This document shows, piece by piece, positions 10,006 through 21,715 of a stretch of 64,000 bases of DNA. The translations under genes and the position numbers were made by a program. The notes under the pieces are model-generated. The model made no database searches. It was not told the origin of the DNA and saw only the letters and a list, made by a program, of their open reading frames with translations. The DNA lies in assembly GCA_000727475.1 (NCBI GenBank), contig KL647297.1, positions 464,421 to 528,420 of the forward strand, read 5' to 3'. Source of the stretch: Sarcocystis neurona (Eukaryota > Apicomplexa > Conoidasida > Eucoccidiorida > Sarcocystidae). How positions within the stretch are numbered: the stretch's first letter is position 1; every line of letters starts with the position of its first letter.

Positions 10006-13000
10006 CAGAGAGCACCACTGACGTGTGTCCCTGTACTAAGGATTGAAAATAGGGACATACAAACACGTAAAGTTCCTCCGTCCTGTGCTGTAAAACCACA
10101 CGCGTGTACCCGCCTGTATCCCCGCACGTTTTTGCATGTGTAAGTATGTCTACCATACAACAACAAAGAGACAGAAACTCCCTCTGCGGACACAACTACT
10201 CTGGCGGCTTCCGGAGCGTCTGCAGGGGCCGAGCGCGAGAACGCCTTAGGTTCGGAGACCGTAATTGTGTATATATAATATACGTATGCATACGGACATA
10301 CATGTAATGGCTGCAGAGCGCCCGCTTGCCAACCGCGTGATGAAAAACGCTGCTCGTACAGTGTTGGTGCGAACATCTTTAAAGGAATTCTGTGTGGTTC
10401 GCTGGTGGTGAGCCGAATGACTGAAAAAGAAATGCTCGTATTACTGAATGATTCGGCTTTCAAGCGCGCTACGTCATCTGTGGACCACACCTTCGTAGGT
10501 ATGGAGGTTTGGCGCTTACAAAGCAACAGGAATGGCCCCCTGCAAAACAAAGCAGTGACAGAGACGCACACAATGCCTTTGTAAGGGAGGGGCGTGCGCA
10601 CAGGTGGATGCCAGCACGCTGGATAGACGCAACTCCGTTACAGCCCTCCTCGTGAAGTCGTACCGTTACTTGCCTGTTAACTGGCATTCCACGCGGACGT
10701 CCGGTGTACTTTCTGGGAAAAGCAGAAGCATGTGTAGTTTTGAATGATAAAGGGAGTGAGGCTACACAAACAGGACTATCGTCGCTGTCACGGCCGTTCC
10801 CCAGGCTGCCGAGCAGCTGCGCGTAAGCACCCGCTAAATTCTACGTGTTACGACTTCATCCGAAGACTACGAGAACATCGGCGCATACCTTAGGGTGAGC
10901 CATTCTTTGAGTTGTAAAGGCAGCATGCATCATGAACCCGAGTGTCCGTTGATGAACGCCACATGATGTGCTCGTAGTGGAAGAGACTGATCTCACGGCC
11001 GGCGACTTCCGTGAAACGGAAACTGTCCCACGTACCGTAATGCACAAAAGATGCAACTGGGCACTTTTCCAAGGTGGGATGAGAGTGACCCATGCAGGAC
11101 ACGTAATCTGCGCATTGGACAGCTTTAAGCGACGCACGTAGTCGATGACAGCTCCGTGGTGAGGAAACTGCTCAAACTGATGCGGTCATTTCAAAGGATG
11201 TAAACTTGCGCAGTGACATGGTTGCGACAGACGCAACCAACAGGAAGACGTGATGCTTTAGCGGTAAAGCAACAATGAACACCAATCCTCCTGATGTGCT
11301 GCCGCACTTTTGTTACGGAAGTACACGCTAGAGGACAACGTTTTGCACCTTCTGCGCATAAGAGTCAGACGTACTGCTGGTTAGCAGGCGTCCTGAAGGT
11401 AAGGGAGAACGGCTGCTGCTTTGAACACGTGCCAAATGCGTGCACGTTGTTCTCCATGCTTGCGCTTGCACTGGCATATCGCCTACGCTGTACTCTATTT
11501 AAGTTCGCCAATATTGTTAAACTCTCAGGTATTTGAAGATCGGTAATTTCGAGCGAGTGCTTACGTCTGATGCGGGGCACTCGCTTTGCGACAGTCGCGT
11601 CACTAGAAATGAACAGGGGAGCAACTTTTATGGCAAAACCTTTCGTGGTAAGGCGGATACGGTGTCTGGTGAGCTCTTCTACAGCTGTGAGGAGGAAAAT
11701 CAGGTGTGGGCGGTTGCTTGTCGACTCGACCACAGACAATCTGACGGAGGCATTGGTGCACGTAATAATGACAACTCGTTACTAAGTGTTGAGGCGTGCA
11801 GCACCTCGTTGCCTGGCGTGCGTTGCACAGGGATGGCTGCATTCAAGACAGATACGTGGAAACCCGCTGTTGCACAGTATGTATTCCATTGTAACGCGTT
11901 GAAGTCGTCAGCGTGCTTCCATCATTGCTGGGCGTTGTCCAGAAGGTTTCGGTTCTCGCATTTTGGTCACTCTGATGTTCTACTCTCAACACGGGTACCG
12001 TCTGCCTGCAGTCGTTCACACTGTGTGTCGGTCTTCACAAGACTCCTTCGGCATAACATGGGGTAAAGCGTACTTGAAAGGTCCAGGTCAGCTTACGCGT
12101 TCAGTGTCAGGGTTATCACATGCGGTGGATGCGTTGTGAACGAACGACGAACGGTGGCACGATTAGCGTTGTGGCACCAGGTTTTCTATGTTGCTGTGAC
12201 TCACGTGGATTTTTTCCTCGAAGTCGTGGTTCTCGGTAGCGTAGTGGTTGTAGGTAAAGGAATTATTATACAGCGAGACGTCTTTCACAGCCTCGGGGGT
12301 TGGTGAGGCCGTGAGATCACACGGGTTTCCTTTTCAGTTGAAGTTTCACAGGGGGGAGCGGGCAAGGACTAAGCACCGATACGCTCATAAGTCGTGGCGT
12401 TTCCGGCATGTTTACTCAGTCTGAGATTTGTCAGAAGGCAGAGGCCCTGGAGTCACCCAAAGTAGTGGTTGTGCCGCATGCTAAGGACCGAAGTGCTCGT
12501 GTCCGATTGGAACCTCTCCTACCCTTTGTGGACGTTTGGTCACCATGAGCTTTTTCAATTCATTATTAGAGAGTTCGAGGAGATTTTGAGAGTAGAGGAA
12601 GTTGTAAGAAGCTTCTGCAGATGAGGTCATATGGTCCCAACGGGTGTGACACGATTTCGGAGCAAGTGAAATTCTGGCTCAACAGCGCAGCAGTATCGTA
12701 GGCTCTGCAATTCTACAGTCGTTGTACTAGGCGTTTAATCAGTCGGAGGGCCAGTGATGGGTTGCAATTGGAAAGAGAAGACCATACAAAGAAAACGACA
12801 AAAGGGGGAAGCTCTATTCTTTGTTTACCTGTACGTTAGACCTCGTAGGTTTTGACCCTACGTAGAAATAGATTGCAGAGAATACACAAATGCCTCCAAG
12901 CTAGGCAACGGACTTTCAACGTGAACAGTCGTTTGGGCTAGATGGGAAGGGAGAATGAAAAGCTGTTGGGAAAAAGCAACATGCACTAAGACAATACGTG

Positions 13001-15183
13001 TCTGAAAGGATCAAGCCCGTCTACCTGCTTCACGCGGAAGATGTTAGTCACTCAACAACTCTCGTGTCCGTGGGCAACAACATAAAACTTTGCGGATTCA
13101 TGTACGCTGGAGGTACGAGTGCTCTCGACCCGGCGGTGACGCGCGCTTTCCACGCTTTTGGACAAAGCGTGTACCGTAGATATAGGAGCCAAGAAAGGTC
13201 TCCAGCAGCGGAAACGTTGCTCAGCAGCATCGCTGCATTTTGACTTGTAGTCTGACCTCATTTCACCCTCAGAAGGTGTCTTCGCTCTCCGGGACAGGTG
13301 TATTTCGTGAGATACAATATACCTAGACTATTTCCAAATGTGAAAATCAGAAGGCCGCCTACAAACAAGGGTTCTTAATATTTAAAGAAGAAAGGAAATG
13401 GCGTCTGTAATATACGTATTCTGTGACACACATCAGAGGTTAGGAGACAGGGAAAAAAGGCTTCTGTTTGGTCAACCGGGCCTCACTCAGAGTAATCCTT
13501 GCTTACACAGCGGACACGGGCACCATACAAGTTCGCATTTTTGTGTGGGAAGGAGAGCGTTTCACCCTGTATGTAAGCGAATGATTTCTTGCTCGTGAAA
13601 ATCACCGGACTTCTGCCTGCCACCTTACTCTATTTGAGCAAATTGATGTCTGTGCAGTACTAAGTAACCAGACACGAACGCAGGCGTGTCTTCTGGAAGG
13701 GACTCGAACCCTATCCTCAGCGCCGTGTATATGCATACTTCAGATACGTACAGGCATGCATGACGTCCGTCTAGCAGGGGATGGCAAAACAAGGTGAGGG
13801 GGACGCGGAGGTAAATTAAGGAAAGTAGCACAGGTGTCCACCCGCAGCAGCTTGCAGGCAGCCACTAACGCAGGAGAAGGTACATGACTTCGGAACGCCT
13901 GTGCCCCTGGCGCCGTCGGTTGCTTGGTCCAGAAGAATACGCCGCTTTTAAAACTGGTTGTAGCTCTCCTTTCTCTTCCATTATGTACGGACTTATCCAT
14001 GCGGACACGTGCACGTGGCTAACCAGCTGGTATTCCACAAACTGAGTGCGTAGGGATAACTCTGGTTTATGTGCAAATGCAGTGCCACTGTTATGTCAGC
14101 TCTCAAAAATGTGCAGCGATTAAGAGTGTGGTTGCCTCTTGTGCAGCATGCTGCGGTGACGCTGCACATCGGCTGGTATTGCACCTCATCTCTAGCGTAC
14201 AATCATGTTAGGTAGCTTTACTAACACTTTCCTCGGGTTCTATTTGTTAATAATCGAACGGTCTGCTCCCTTTGACGCGCTATCGCCAAGCCGTAAAGTT
14301 TCACCAATTAATCCCCTTGAATACTGCGTATGTACGTGTCTATCCGGATGCCCTAACACCTTTCAAAGTGTGTGCCTGTTGGAGCCCTACAACTCAAGCC
14401 ACGTGGCGGTCCTGTATCTGTACGTTTAGTGATTCTGATCTGTTTGAGAAATCGATATCTGTTTCAGGGTTGCGTGCACTAGCCCCTTGTGCTCTTGCAA
14501 GTCACGCTGAGGCAGCCTGCAGAGGCGCTTGCCTCTGCGACCAGCTCTCCAGCATAGTAGCTACACGCCCTGTCTTTTCGAAACGCGTAACTGTGCGTAT
14601 CACGAGCTCTCACAGACGCAGGCTTGCTCCAGAATGCTTCAGTGATGATCTCTTATCTTTCACAAGCAAAGCTTCATGCGTTACTACTTTCTGCAAAGAT
14701 TTCTAACGTACACGGCGGCAAAGTCCTGTTAAAAGTTTGTTTCACACTAGTACGGTACCCTGACGTCCATACTGACCTATACTCACTTGCAAATCTAGTA
14801 CTGCTTCTTCGCATCTTCGTCTGCCATTACGCACGTGTCGTCTTTGTCGTCTTCCCCATATTCCAGCGTTCCGCTTGGAGGAACTCGCGGTTACCTTTTT
14901 CTAGTTCCATTCAAATATATTAGAGAACGGCAATACGCAAGGGCGGAGGAAGGTCTTGCAATAGATACGTCGACGCACATCGCTCTGAGCCCCCTTTCCC
15001 TACCGCCCTGTAATTTTTGTTTCTGCGGATGCCCGTCTAGGCGGTTTTCGTGTAACAGCTCCTAGAGTCCCGTGCGCATGTGCGGGCAAAAAAAGACACG
15101 CGCACTCCGGGCGCGGTCATTCGCGGACGGCATCATCCCCAATTTCCACTCCCTCCGATACAACAGGCGCCGAAGTTTGTATA
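10006..15183. other. Gene-poor stretch without recognisable coding sequence
   Basis: Over 5 kb of mostly unique, repeat-poor sequence. Scattered frames of 60-180 codons lack domains, conserved motifs, CAG tracts or matching splice sites. The longest, 11533-12066 (+), has no features beyond being open. I see no RNA gene. Confidence 0.5.
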
Positions 15184-15200
15184 GTGTTTCCCTCCACAGT

Positions 15201-15402
15201 AATCACAGTAGCAGTGGTACTTGCAAAGGCCGCATCACCGGAAGCGGCGGCTGCAGAAGAAGCTGCGGCTATCTGCAGGAGTTACCTGGAGACTAATGGG
15301 GCGTCCAGGGCAGAAACGGGGAACAGCAGTCCAGAGGGCAGCGAGCCTATAAATGGCCGCAACACGGATTGTGGAGCTCTTCCAAGTAAAATTCGGACTT
15401 AG
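15201..15402 (+). CDS. Weak candidate exon, Ala/Glu-rich
   Basis: After the pyrimidine-rich acceptor-like TTTCCCTCCACAG (ending near 15200), one frame reads ITVAVVLAKAASPEAAAAEE and continues through AAAICRSYLETNG to a Ser/Gly/Asn-rich tail and a stop at 15402. The composition resembles other coding regions of this genome. The hydrophobic start followed by an Ala-rich stretch could be part of a surface or secreted protein. No partner exon or family is recognised. Confidence 0.25.
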
Positions 15403-16152
15403 TGTGCGGTGAATTGCCCGTCAAGAAGAAAGTTTCGGAAAGAGAACGTTGACAGTGAGCCACCTGTATCCAGTGAACGGCAAAGTCCCCCTCAATGCGA
15501 CCGCCTTTGATAGGCGACGTTGAAATGCTCCGCCTCTGAACTAGTCCTCTCTCAGGCCGGTGGCGCCCTCCCACTGAGGATCGTGTTGAAGCTTACTGCT
15601 GAACATGCAGAAGCAACAAGCAGATGCGACAAGAAGCATTTGGGTAACAAAGCTTTACGACAGGTGCCTCACAAGAGAGCGGCATAAGAGACACGTGACT
15701 TGCAGGTAGCTTATCACATCCGCGTATAGACGCTCTCTCAACAGAACACTAATGCAGCAACGCTACTGATAGTTGACACCGTGCAGACACACGGAGACGT
15801 GCTTCTCTTTTGATGCAGTAGGCTACGCTGTGAGGCTGTGGGGATCGCTCCCGCTCCACCACTGTATCCTTCCCACGAGAATGCGGTATCCCCACCGTTA
15901 TGGTCCCTTTAGTAGAGTAATTACCATGAATTTGTTGCAAACGAAGCGACGGCAGCGACCGTAGCTGGAGGCGTGCAACTGCGTTGTCACAAGCAGGATC
16001 AGGAGCGGCCAGTTTTACATCAACATGATCAGGGGGGCTCTGCTAGCAGACACTGTATCAATGGTTTTTTCTGTTGCAGCGTGGAACAGTGTCTCAGAGT
16101 CAGTTTTTTGGGACTAGCTGGGCAATGAAAGCTGCTATCACGAGTCGTCCGT
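15403..16152. other. Intergenic, upstream of the repeat-protein gene
   Basis: No recognisable gene. It presumably includes the promoter and 5' leader of the gene at 16153, but no specific element can be named. Confidence 0.4.
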
Positions 16153-17739
16153 ATGAGGCTTTGTGTCATATGCTTACTTTGTACAGTAGTAGCAACTGGT
16201 GCGATACAGCGCAACGGTGCAGTCGCCTCAGAGGCGCGAGAAGTGGCAGAGTTGACAGCGGAGCAACGAGGACCTCATGCAACTTCGGAAGAAAAGACAT
16301 ATCAAGCGTCACCACTGGTTGAGCACAGCTCAGTCAAGGGACGACCCACCATGAGCGTAAGAGACGCTGCTGTCGACGTTGGTGAAGATGTGCATGTGAA
16401 AGGGCAGCGACCGCAACAGTCGCAACAACAAGAGCAGGACCATGGCGACAGACGCACGAACAGTGGTACGACGAAAGGCGGGCGACTCCGTGCAACTCGG
16501 AAGCGGCAGCCAACAACGGCGGCCACCGCAGACTCGACCCATAACGAGGAACAGGGAGACGGAAAGCATAACGCGAAGGAAAGAGCTAAGTCCAGTAATA
16601 GCCATGGAGAAGGCCGTAAAGCTGAGGCGAACGATGTCGAAAAGAAAGAAGCAGTCGAAAGCGGCGTTGTCGCGGGTGCTCCTGAACTCCCTCACACACT
16701 CGAAGCAACGGGGGAGGGCAATGCGGAGCCCGAGGGCCAAGCCAAGGGTGAGAGGGCTGCTGATCCACTTGATGTATACTTGAAAAGTTCTAAATCCAAC
16801 GGTAGCCATGAAGAAGGCCGTAAAGCCGAGGCGAACGATGTCGAAAAGAAAGAAGCAGTCGAAAGCGGCGTTGTCGCGCGTGCTCCCGAACTCCCTCAGA
16901 CACTCGAAGCAACGGGAGAGGGCACTGCGGAGCCCGAGCGCCAAACGAGGGACGAGAGGGCTGCTGACCCACTTGGTGTATACTTGAAAAGTTCTAAATC
17001 CAACGGTAGCCATGAAGAAGGCCGTAAAGCCGAGGCGAACGATGTCGAAGAGAGAAACGTAGGCAAACGCGATGTTGCTGGCGCTTCTGAACTCACCCAG
17101 ACACTTCGAGCAACCGAGGAGGGGACTGCGGGACATAAACCCGAAGCGAAGGATGAGAGGGTTGATGATCCTACTGATATACATGTGGATACCCCTGCTG
17201 CGACGACTGCGCAGTCGGAGCAGAAGTCTAATGCACTTACAGACATTCCAATGACACGTGAGCAGCGTTTGGAGCTGCTACTAGACTATTCCATCAGCCT
17301 GCCGTATGACGCTGACTGGGACAAATGCAGAAAATCTTCATGCGGCCGCAGTTACAAGAGCAAGACCAGGCCGCGCGCCAGCCCAAGCGGGACAGAGAGG
17401 CTGCGAACGTCATCCTACACGCGAAGAACGCGGCGGGGTCGTCAGAGTATTACGACTGCCCAACTTCTGGAGGCGGCTCGACTGCCGAGCAGTCAGCGAT
17501 GGCAAAAGTGGGTCCAGCGTACCGCTAGATCAAAGCACGTTCGAGCCGTTGCCCTAGGAGCAGCGTTTGGGGCCTCACTCGCTGTTCTTGCCGCAGCGCA
17601 CGGCCACGAAGACCGCGGGGTAGTCGCTGTGGACATGACGCGGAACTCACCTCAATTCGCTGTGTTCAGGACCTGGGCAGCACAGAGACGCGCTGCTCTC
17701 GGAGTGCAGCCAGAGGTGCTTCCTCCACCTGGGACTTAA
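16153..17739 (+). CDS. Secreted-type protein with three 68-residue repeats and a C-terminal hydrophobic segment; family unknown
   Basis: Single-exon frame of 528 residues. The start MRLCVICLLCTVVATGA looks like a cleavable signal peptide. Then comes a Gln/Arg/Thr/Glu-rich, probably disordered stretch (to about residue 145). Three tandem repeats of 68 residues follow (about 146-349), carrying GRKAEANDVE, PELPQTLEATGEG and ERAADPLGVYLK. A region starting MTREQRLELLLDYSISLPYD is followed by a very basic stretch. A hydrophobic segment, AVALGAAFGASLAVLAAA (about 480-497), and a 30-residue tail end the protein. This layout (signal peptide, charged repeats, one late hydrophobic segment) resembles dense-granule or parasitophorous-vacuole proteins of coccidia, but I find no named family. 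The start is supported by the signal peptide. Unlike the other genes here it has almost no CAG tracts. Confidence 0.85.
   Translation: MRLCVICLLCTVVATGAIQRNGAVASEAREVAELTAEQRGPHATSEEKTYQASPLVEHSSVKGRPTMSVRDAAVDVGEDVHVKGQRPQQSQQQEQDHGDRRTNSGTTKGGRLRATRKRQPTTAATADSTHNEEQGDGKHNAKERAKSSNSHGEGRKAEANDVEKKEAVESGVVAGAPELPHTLEATGEGNAEPEGQAKGERAADPLDVYLKSSKSNGSHEEGRKAEANDVEKKEAVESGVVARAPELPQTLEATGEGTAEPERQTRDERAADPLGVYLKSSKSNGSHEEGRKAEANDVEERNVGKRDVAGASELTQTLRATEEGTAGHKPEAKDERVDDPTDIHVDTPAATTAQSEQKSNALTDIPMTREQRLELLLDYSISLPYDADWDKCRKSSCGRSYKSKTRPRASPSGTERLRTSSYTRRTRRGRQSITTAQLLEAARLPSSQRWQKWVQRTARSKHVRAVALGAAFGASLAVLAAAHGHEDRGVVAVDMTRNSPQFAVFRTWAAQRRAALGVQPEVLPPPGT
16588..17199 (+). repeat. Three in-frame tandem repeats of 204 bp
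   Basis: Aligned units are 16588-16791, 16792-16995 and 16996-17199, judged by AGCCATG recurring at 16600, 16804 and 17008. Units 1 and 2 are nearly the same over most of their length. Units 2 and 3 share an identical first part (AAATCCAACGGTAGCCATGA onward), but unit 3 then diverges strongly while staying in frame. Confidence 0.85.
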
Positions 17740-20700
17740 AGCGACTCACGCAGCATTGGCGTCCATTAGTGAGCAGCTATTCTGATGGAGAAGAATGCGG
17801 AGCACCCGGGGACTGCGCGGCGAGAGCCAAAGGAGGAGCCAGAGAATGCAACGAAGCATGGTCAGCTGAGGACCGATATAAACGGCAGCGGCTAACAAAT
17901 AGCAGGAACTTCAATCTACGAAGAAAAGGCAGCTCCACACGAAACCTCAGCCGCATCATCGCATCGTATACCAAAGGTCGCAGCACACACTAGCAACGGG
18001 GCAACGCGCGCTGGCAGCTCTTGTGGCGATGTGAGCCCCGGCAGCTAGGAGCATCAAAGTGAACCACGACGGTAACTCAAGCCCTCGAAGCATGCTGCCC
18101 CAATCAAACGAAGGTAGAAGTGGACGCTAGCACATGTTCACACGTCGTCAGAAAAACAACGGAGCAACGACTCGTAGAATCACGTGAAGTGCACTACGCG
18201 TTTGCATCTTGAGTTGAAGAGGCGACAGGCGGCTTTGAAAACGTGGAGTCGTACAAGTGTTCGGCGGTCACCAGAAGGCAGAGCATGTGGTGGGCCGCAG
18301 AAAATAGAGAAGTTGTCTCTTGAAAGGACTTAGCTGTCTAACAACTGCTTGCGGTCCTACTGGTGTTGCGCGGAAAGTACAGAACTCGTTGTAAGCTTGG
18401 TAGAGCGCAGGGCTTAGCTGGGATCATTTCTCATAAACAGCCTCAACTTCTACTGAGGAACATGCAGTTATAGCCTGCACGCCCTTTCGTTCGGCGTTGA
18501 AGTCGCGTTGTTTTGATGAACGCAGACTGGGATCCGATAGTTGCTACCAATAGCGTTTTTATCAGGTAGTTTTGAATGGTCGGCCTCGGGACTGGCTGAT
18601 GCACTGCTCCGCAGAGGAGCCTGCCCACACACAACAGCGGAGCCTGTACATAGGTTTGCAGTGGGCGTGTATATATTCGTATACACGTGCAGGTGCGTGT
18701 GTACTACGTACCTACCTACACACACAGATACGTAAGTAATCGCGAGAGCAGTTATGCATCTGTGTATGCGCACGTATGTGTGCGACTTTTACACATCCGT
18801 CTCGTCCGAATGTAAACAGACTTACTCCCACTTAGCTTACAAGTCGGTTTCAGCCCTTTCACCAAACATCAGTACTTCAACATTGTGTTCCACATGAGTA
18901 GACTCTACAGGTGTCATGCTTGGACAGCAGTGGCTCACGTGCTTGAACGGCAGAGGAACGGGAGGCGAAAACGGCACATGTACACGACTGCACGGTACAC
19001 GAGTTCCTTTCCGTGTGCGCACTGATGTCGTGCGTGTTCAAGTGCAAGCCTTGGTAGAATTCTTAACACTTGGGAAAAAGAGATAATGGATCTTGAGCTT
19101 CCGTTAGTTACTGCCCTACACAGGGCCATGCCCCTCGTATTCGGTCCTGCTCTTTTCATGTGTCAGAAACACAAGCTTGTGAAGACTCATAAACTTAGGC
19201 GTGCCACACACGTAAAGCTAGCGTTGTCCCGTGAGTCAGGCAACAGTCAGCCAAAAATTAATTACACCAAGTCCGCCATGTTCGAAGCGGCCTCGCAACG
19301 CGTAGGCATACTGTGAATATATTTATATTTGTCGTGGAATGTGGACACGCATAATAGATGATATTGAAGTGTTAACTCCGCGGTGTTACATTGTCTCTTC
19401 CAGTGAGACGACGTATTTTTATGTGAACGAGGATCGTGACATTTGAATTTAACGACTTGTGCTTCTCAAGGCAGATTCACGCAGACTTGAGGCGGTCGTA
19501 GTTCAGTAAAAGGATGTGCTAGACCGTGGCACGAGATGAGTCAGAAACCTGGTGGAGAGTTTAAAACAAGTTTGTCCTTTTTCGCGACTGTGATGGTGGA
19601 GTCTCCGCTGCGATCCTTGGTTTCAGTTGTTTGGATGAACATTTTCACTCGAACTCCCACAAGCTGTTCTTGTAAACAAAAAAGATGGATGCCTAGAAGG
19701 CCGTGATTCTACGAAAAATGTAGGACGCAATCCTCCAGGTTGATCACGGAAGCCAGACCGCACGTGTGTGTGCGAGTCGTGGGGCTTCCTCGAAGATTGT
19801 GCGATGTGCCGTCTTCACAACAGAAAAATAAGAGAAATAAGCTTCGGGAGGACAACGAATCATTGCATCGAGAGTTACACAGCTGGTCAAGAGATGTATA
19901 ATTTCGGCTCTCCACGGTTTAGCAGTAGGTATCCGAGTACACACACCTTTGTAGAACGCGTTCACGATAGTATAGGCATGATACTGTTGCATCGCCAGAT
20001 ATGTACAACAAAGTGCATTTGGACACTCGCACAGAGGCCCCCGGAAAACGTGCGTAGCGTACCGTGCGACTTCAATTTCGCTGGGGTTGCTCGGTCGTGA
20101 AAATGTTAGGTTTCTGAAGTTGACTCTGCCCAACCCAAGTAGAAACTATTCAGTGCGTTTTTAGCGAGTGGCAGTGGACACCAAAAATGTGGTGTGACCT
20201 TTGCTGGAAAGAGTAGGCACCACCGGTGCGTAGGACATGTAGAAAGAAAGGTGCAACAGCGTCTATCAGAGGAGGGTAGTTTCCTACGCTGCTCCGCGAA
20301 GGCTCTTCTCTGCTGGAACCCATGCCAGGAGGCGTCGAGGGGACGTCCGTGCGCGACTTTTCTTTGCATTTTACCCCGAAGAGTGGATACGACATTTGTT
20401 CTCTTTCAACGAGAAAAATGAAAAGACAGCAGTCTTCTGTGGTCAGCTTTAGCATGAGTTGTTCATTCCACTTTAAGTCACAATAGATCCCCGCTCTGTA
20501 ACGCTTCTGACAAGAATACTTTCCAACAGGTTTTGTCGAGGGCAGCATCACGCAGGCGACAGGCACTCACAGAGACTTTCTCCGAGGTTGTCGTGCTGGG
20601 AGGCATCCGACCTGATCCGTGTGATGCATCCTAGGCACCAACGTGGCACCTTTTTTCCACGCCATCAACGGAGGCATGTTCGATCCTCCGCCCTCAACAC

Positions 20701-21213
20701 AACAACCGTTTCACCCAGGGCCTGAATCTCGTTGTCACACTGTAAAAGCTCTCATCAGGTTGTGCAAGAATTACCTTTTTGTTTCCTGTCGCACTTACGT
20801 GACCCTGCCGCGTTGCGGGCACGATTGTGTACACGAGCACACGTGTATATGTCTACACGCGTCAAAAGAAATGTACGCGTACAGAGACGGAGCACACGAG
20901 GCCTACACGAGCCTGCGTACGGCTACGTCCGCGATCGTTTGAACCCACTAGTGTAGATTTTCAGACACGGGTCAGATTTCTGCGCGACGAAAAGACCTTT
21001 ATATGTGCGTCAATCCATGGATACCTTGTGCTGGCGTAATGTCTTGCGAGGCACACACGTGCCCGGGGCCGCTGCTTTCATAAAGGCGACGTTCGCACGC
21101 GTTTTTTGCCACCCGAGCGAATAATGTTTACAGTTCCAACACTTCATCCTCTTAAAAAACAGCAACTCCTTGTGTTGGTGTGAGCCCTTATAAACGTTGT
21201 GTTTCGACTCCAC
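17740..21213. other. Gene-poor stretch
   Basis: No recognisable gene. Frames such as 17769-17993 (+), 19744-20133 (-) and 20150-20566 (-) lack domains. If the last exon of the giant gene uses the GTAAGT donor at 21217 instead of the overlapping stop, its final coding exon would have to lie in this interval. Confidence 0.4.
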
Positions 21214-21715
21214 TTACTGAGAAACGTATTCTTCTTCATTGCCTTCGAAGTCAGCGGCAGGCACCAGCACAAGGGGGGGCCCACCGCCAAGATACTCCGT
21301 CAACTTTTTGGCGAGCGCGTAGCGCTGCAGGAGGAACTGCAGAAGAATATTGTAGTATTCTCTGCTGGTCGTGTCACTCGCTGCGTCTCTCGCGCTGCAG
21401 CACTCGGACAACGACGGTCTCTGCTGCTGCTGCTGCTCTCCGGAAGGTACAACACCTAGCCGAGGACTGCGAGAGCCCACTGAAGACGCTCCGCTTCCAC
21501 GCATCGTATTACTCGAAATCGCAGCTGTGCTGCCTCCCCTCTGCTGCAGCTGCCCCCCTTCCGGCTGCAGCCGTGCTGCGGCACGAGGCGAAAGGCCACG
21601 CAGCCCTACACCCCGGGGACCTCCTTCGGATTTGCTGGCACCGAGACTCATTAGAAAGTGAAAGTAATCTCGTGCAAGTGTCGGGTAATGGTGCAGCACG
21701 TTCTGCGCGACCATC
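21214..21715 (-). CDS. Giant nucleoporin exon 13 (or last exon of a separate HEAT-type gene)
   Basis: A strong acceptor (TTTTTCTTTTTCTTCAG) is followed by G ATG. The G completes ACG with the AC left by exon 12, giving LVNT-MVAQNVLHHYPTLARD and YFHFLMSLGASK. After a Gly/Ser/Gln-rich linker it ends YYNILLQFLLQRYALAKKL and DFEGNEEEYVSQ. The stop TAA (21216-21214) overlaps a perfect GTAAGT donor at 21217, so the protein may continue in a further exon to the left. Helical character fits an ARM/HEAT protein, but no family is certain. Confidence 0.55.

Noticed and set aside
11533..12066. 177-codon plus-strand frame
   Set aside because: No signal peptide, domain, repeat or conserved motif; a frame of this length is expected by chance in over 10 kb.
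13640..13760. Possible tRNA on the minus strand (GGTTCGAGTCCC near 13695-13712)
   Set aside because: A T-arm-like piece exists, but the bases after it (CCAGAAG) find no matching acceptor strand about 70 bases away, and no D or anticodon arm can be drawn.
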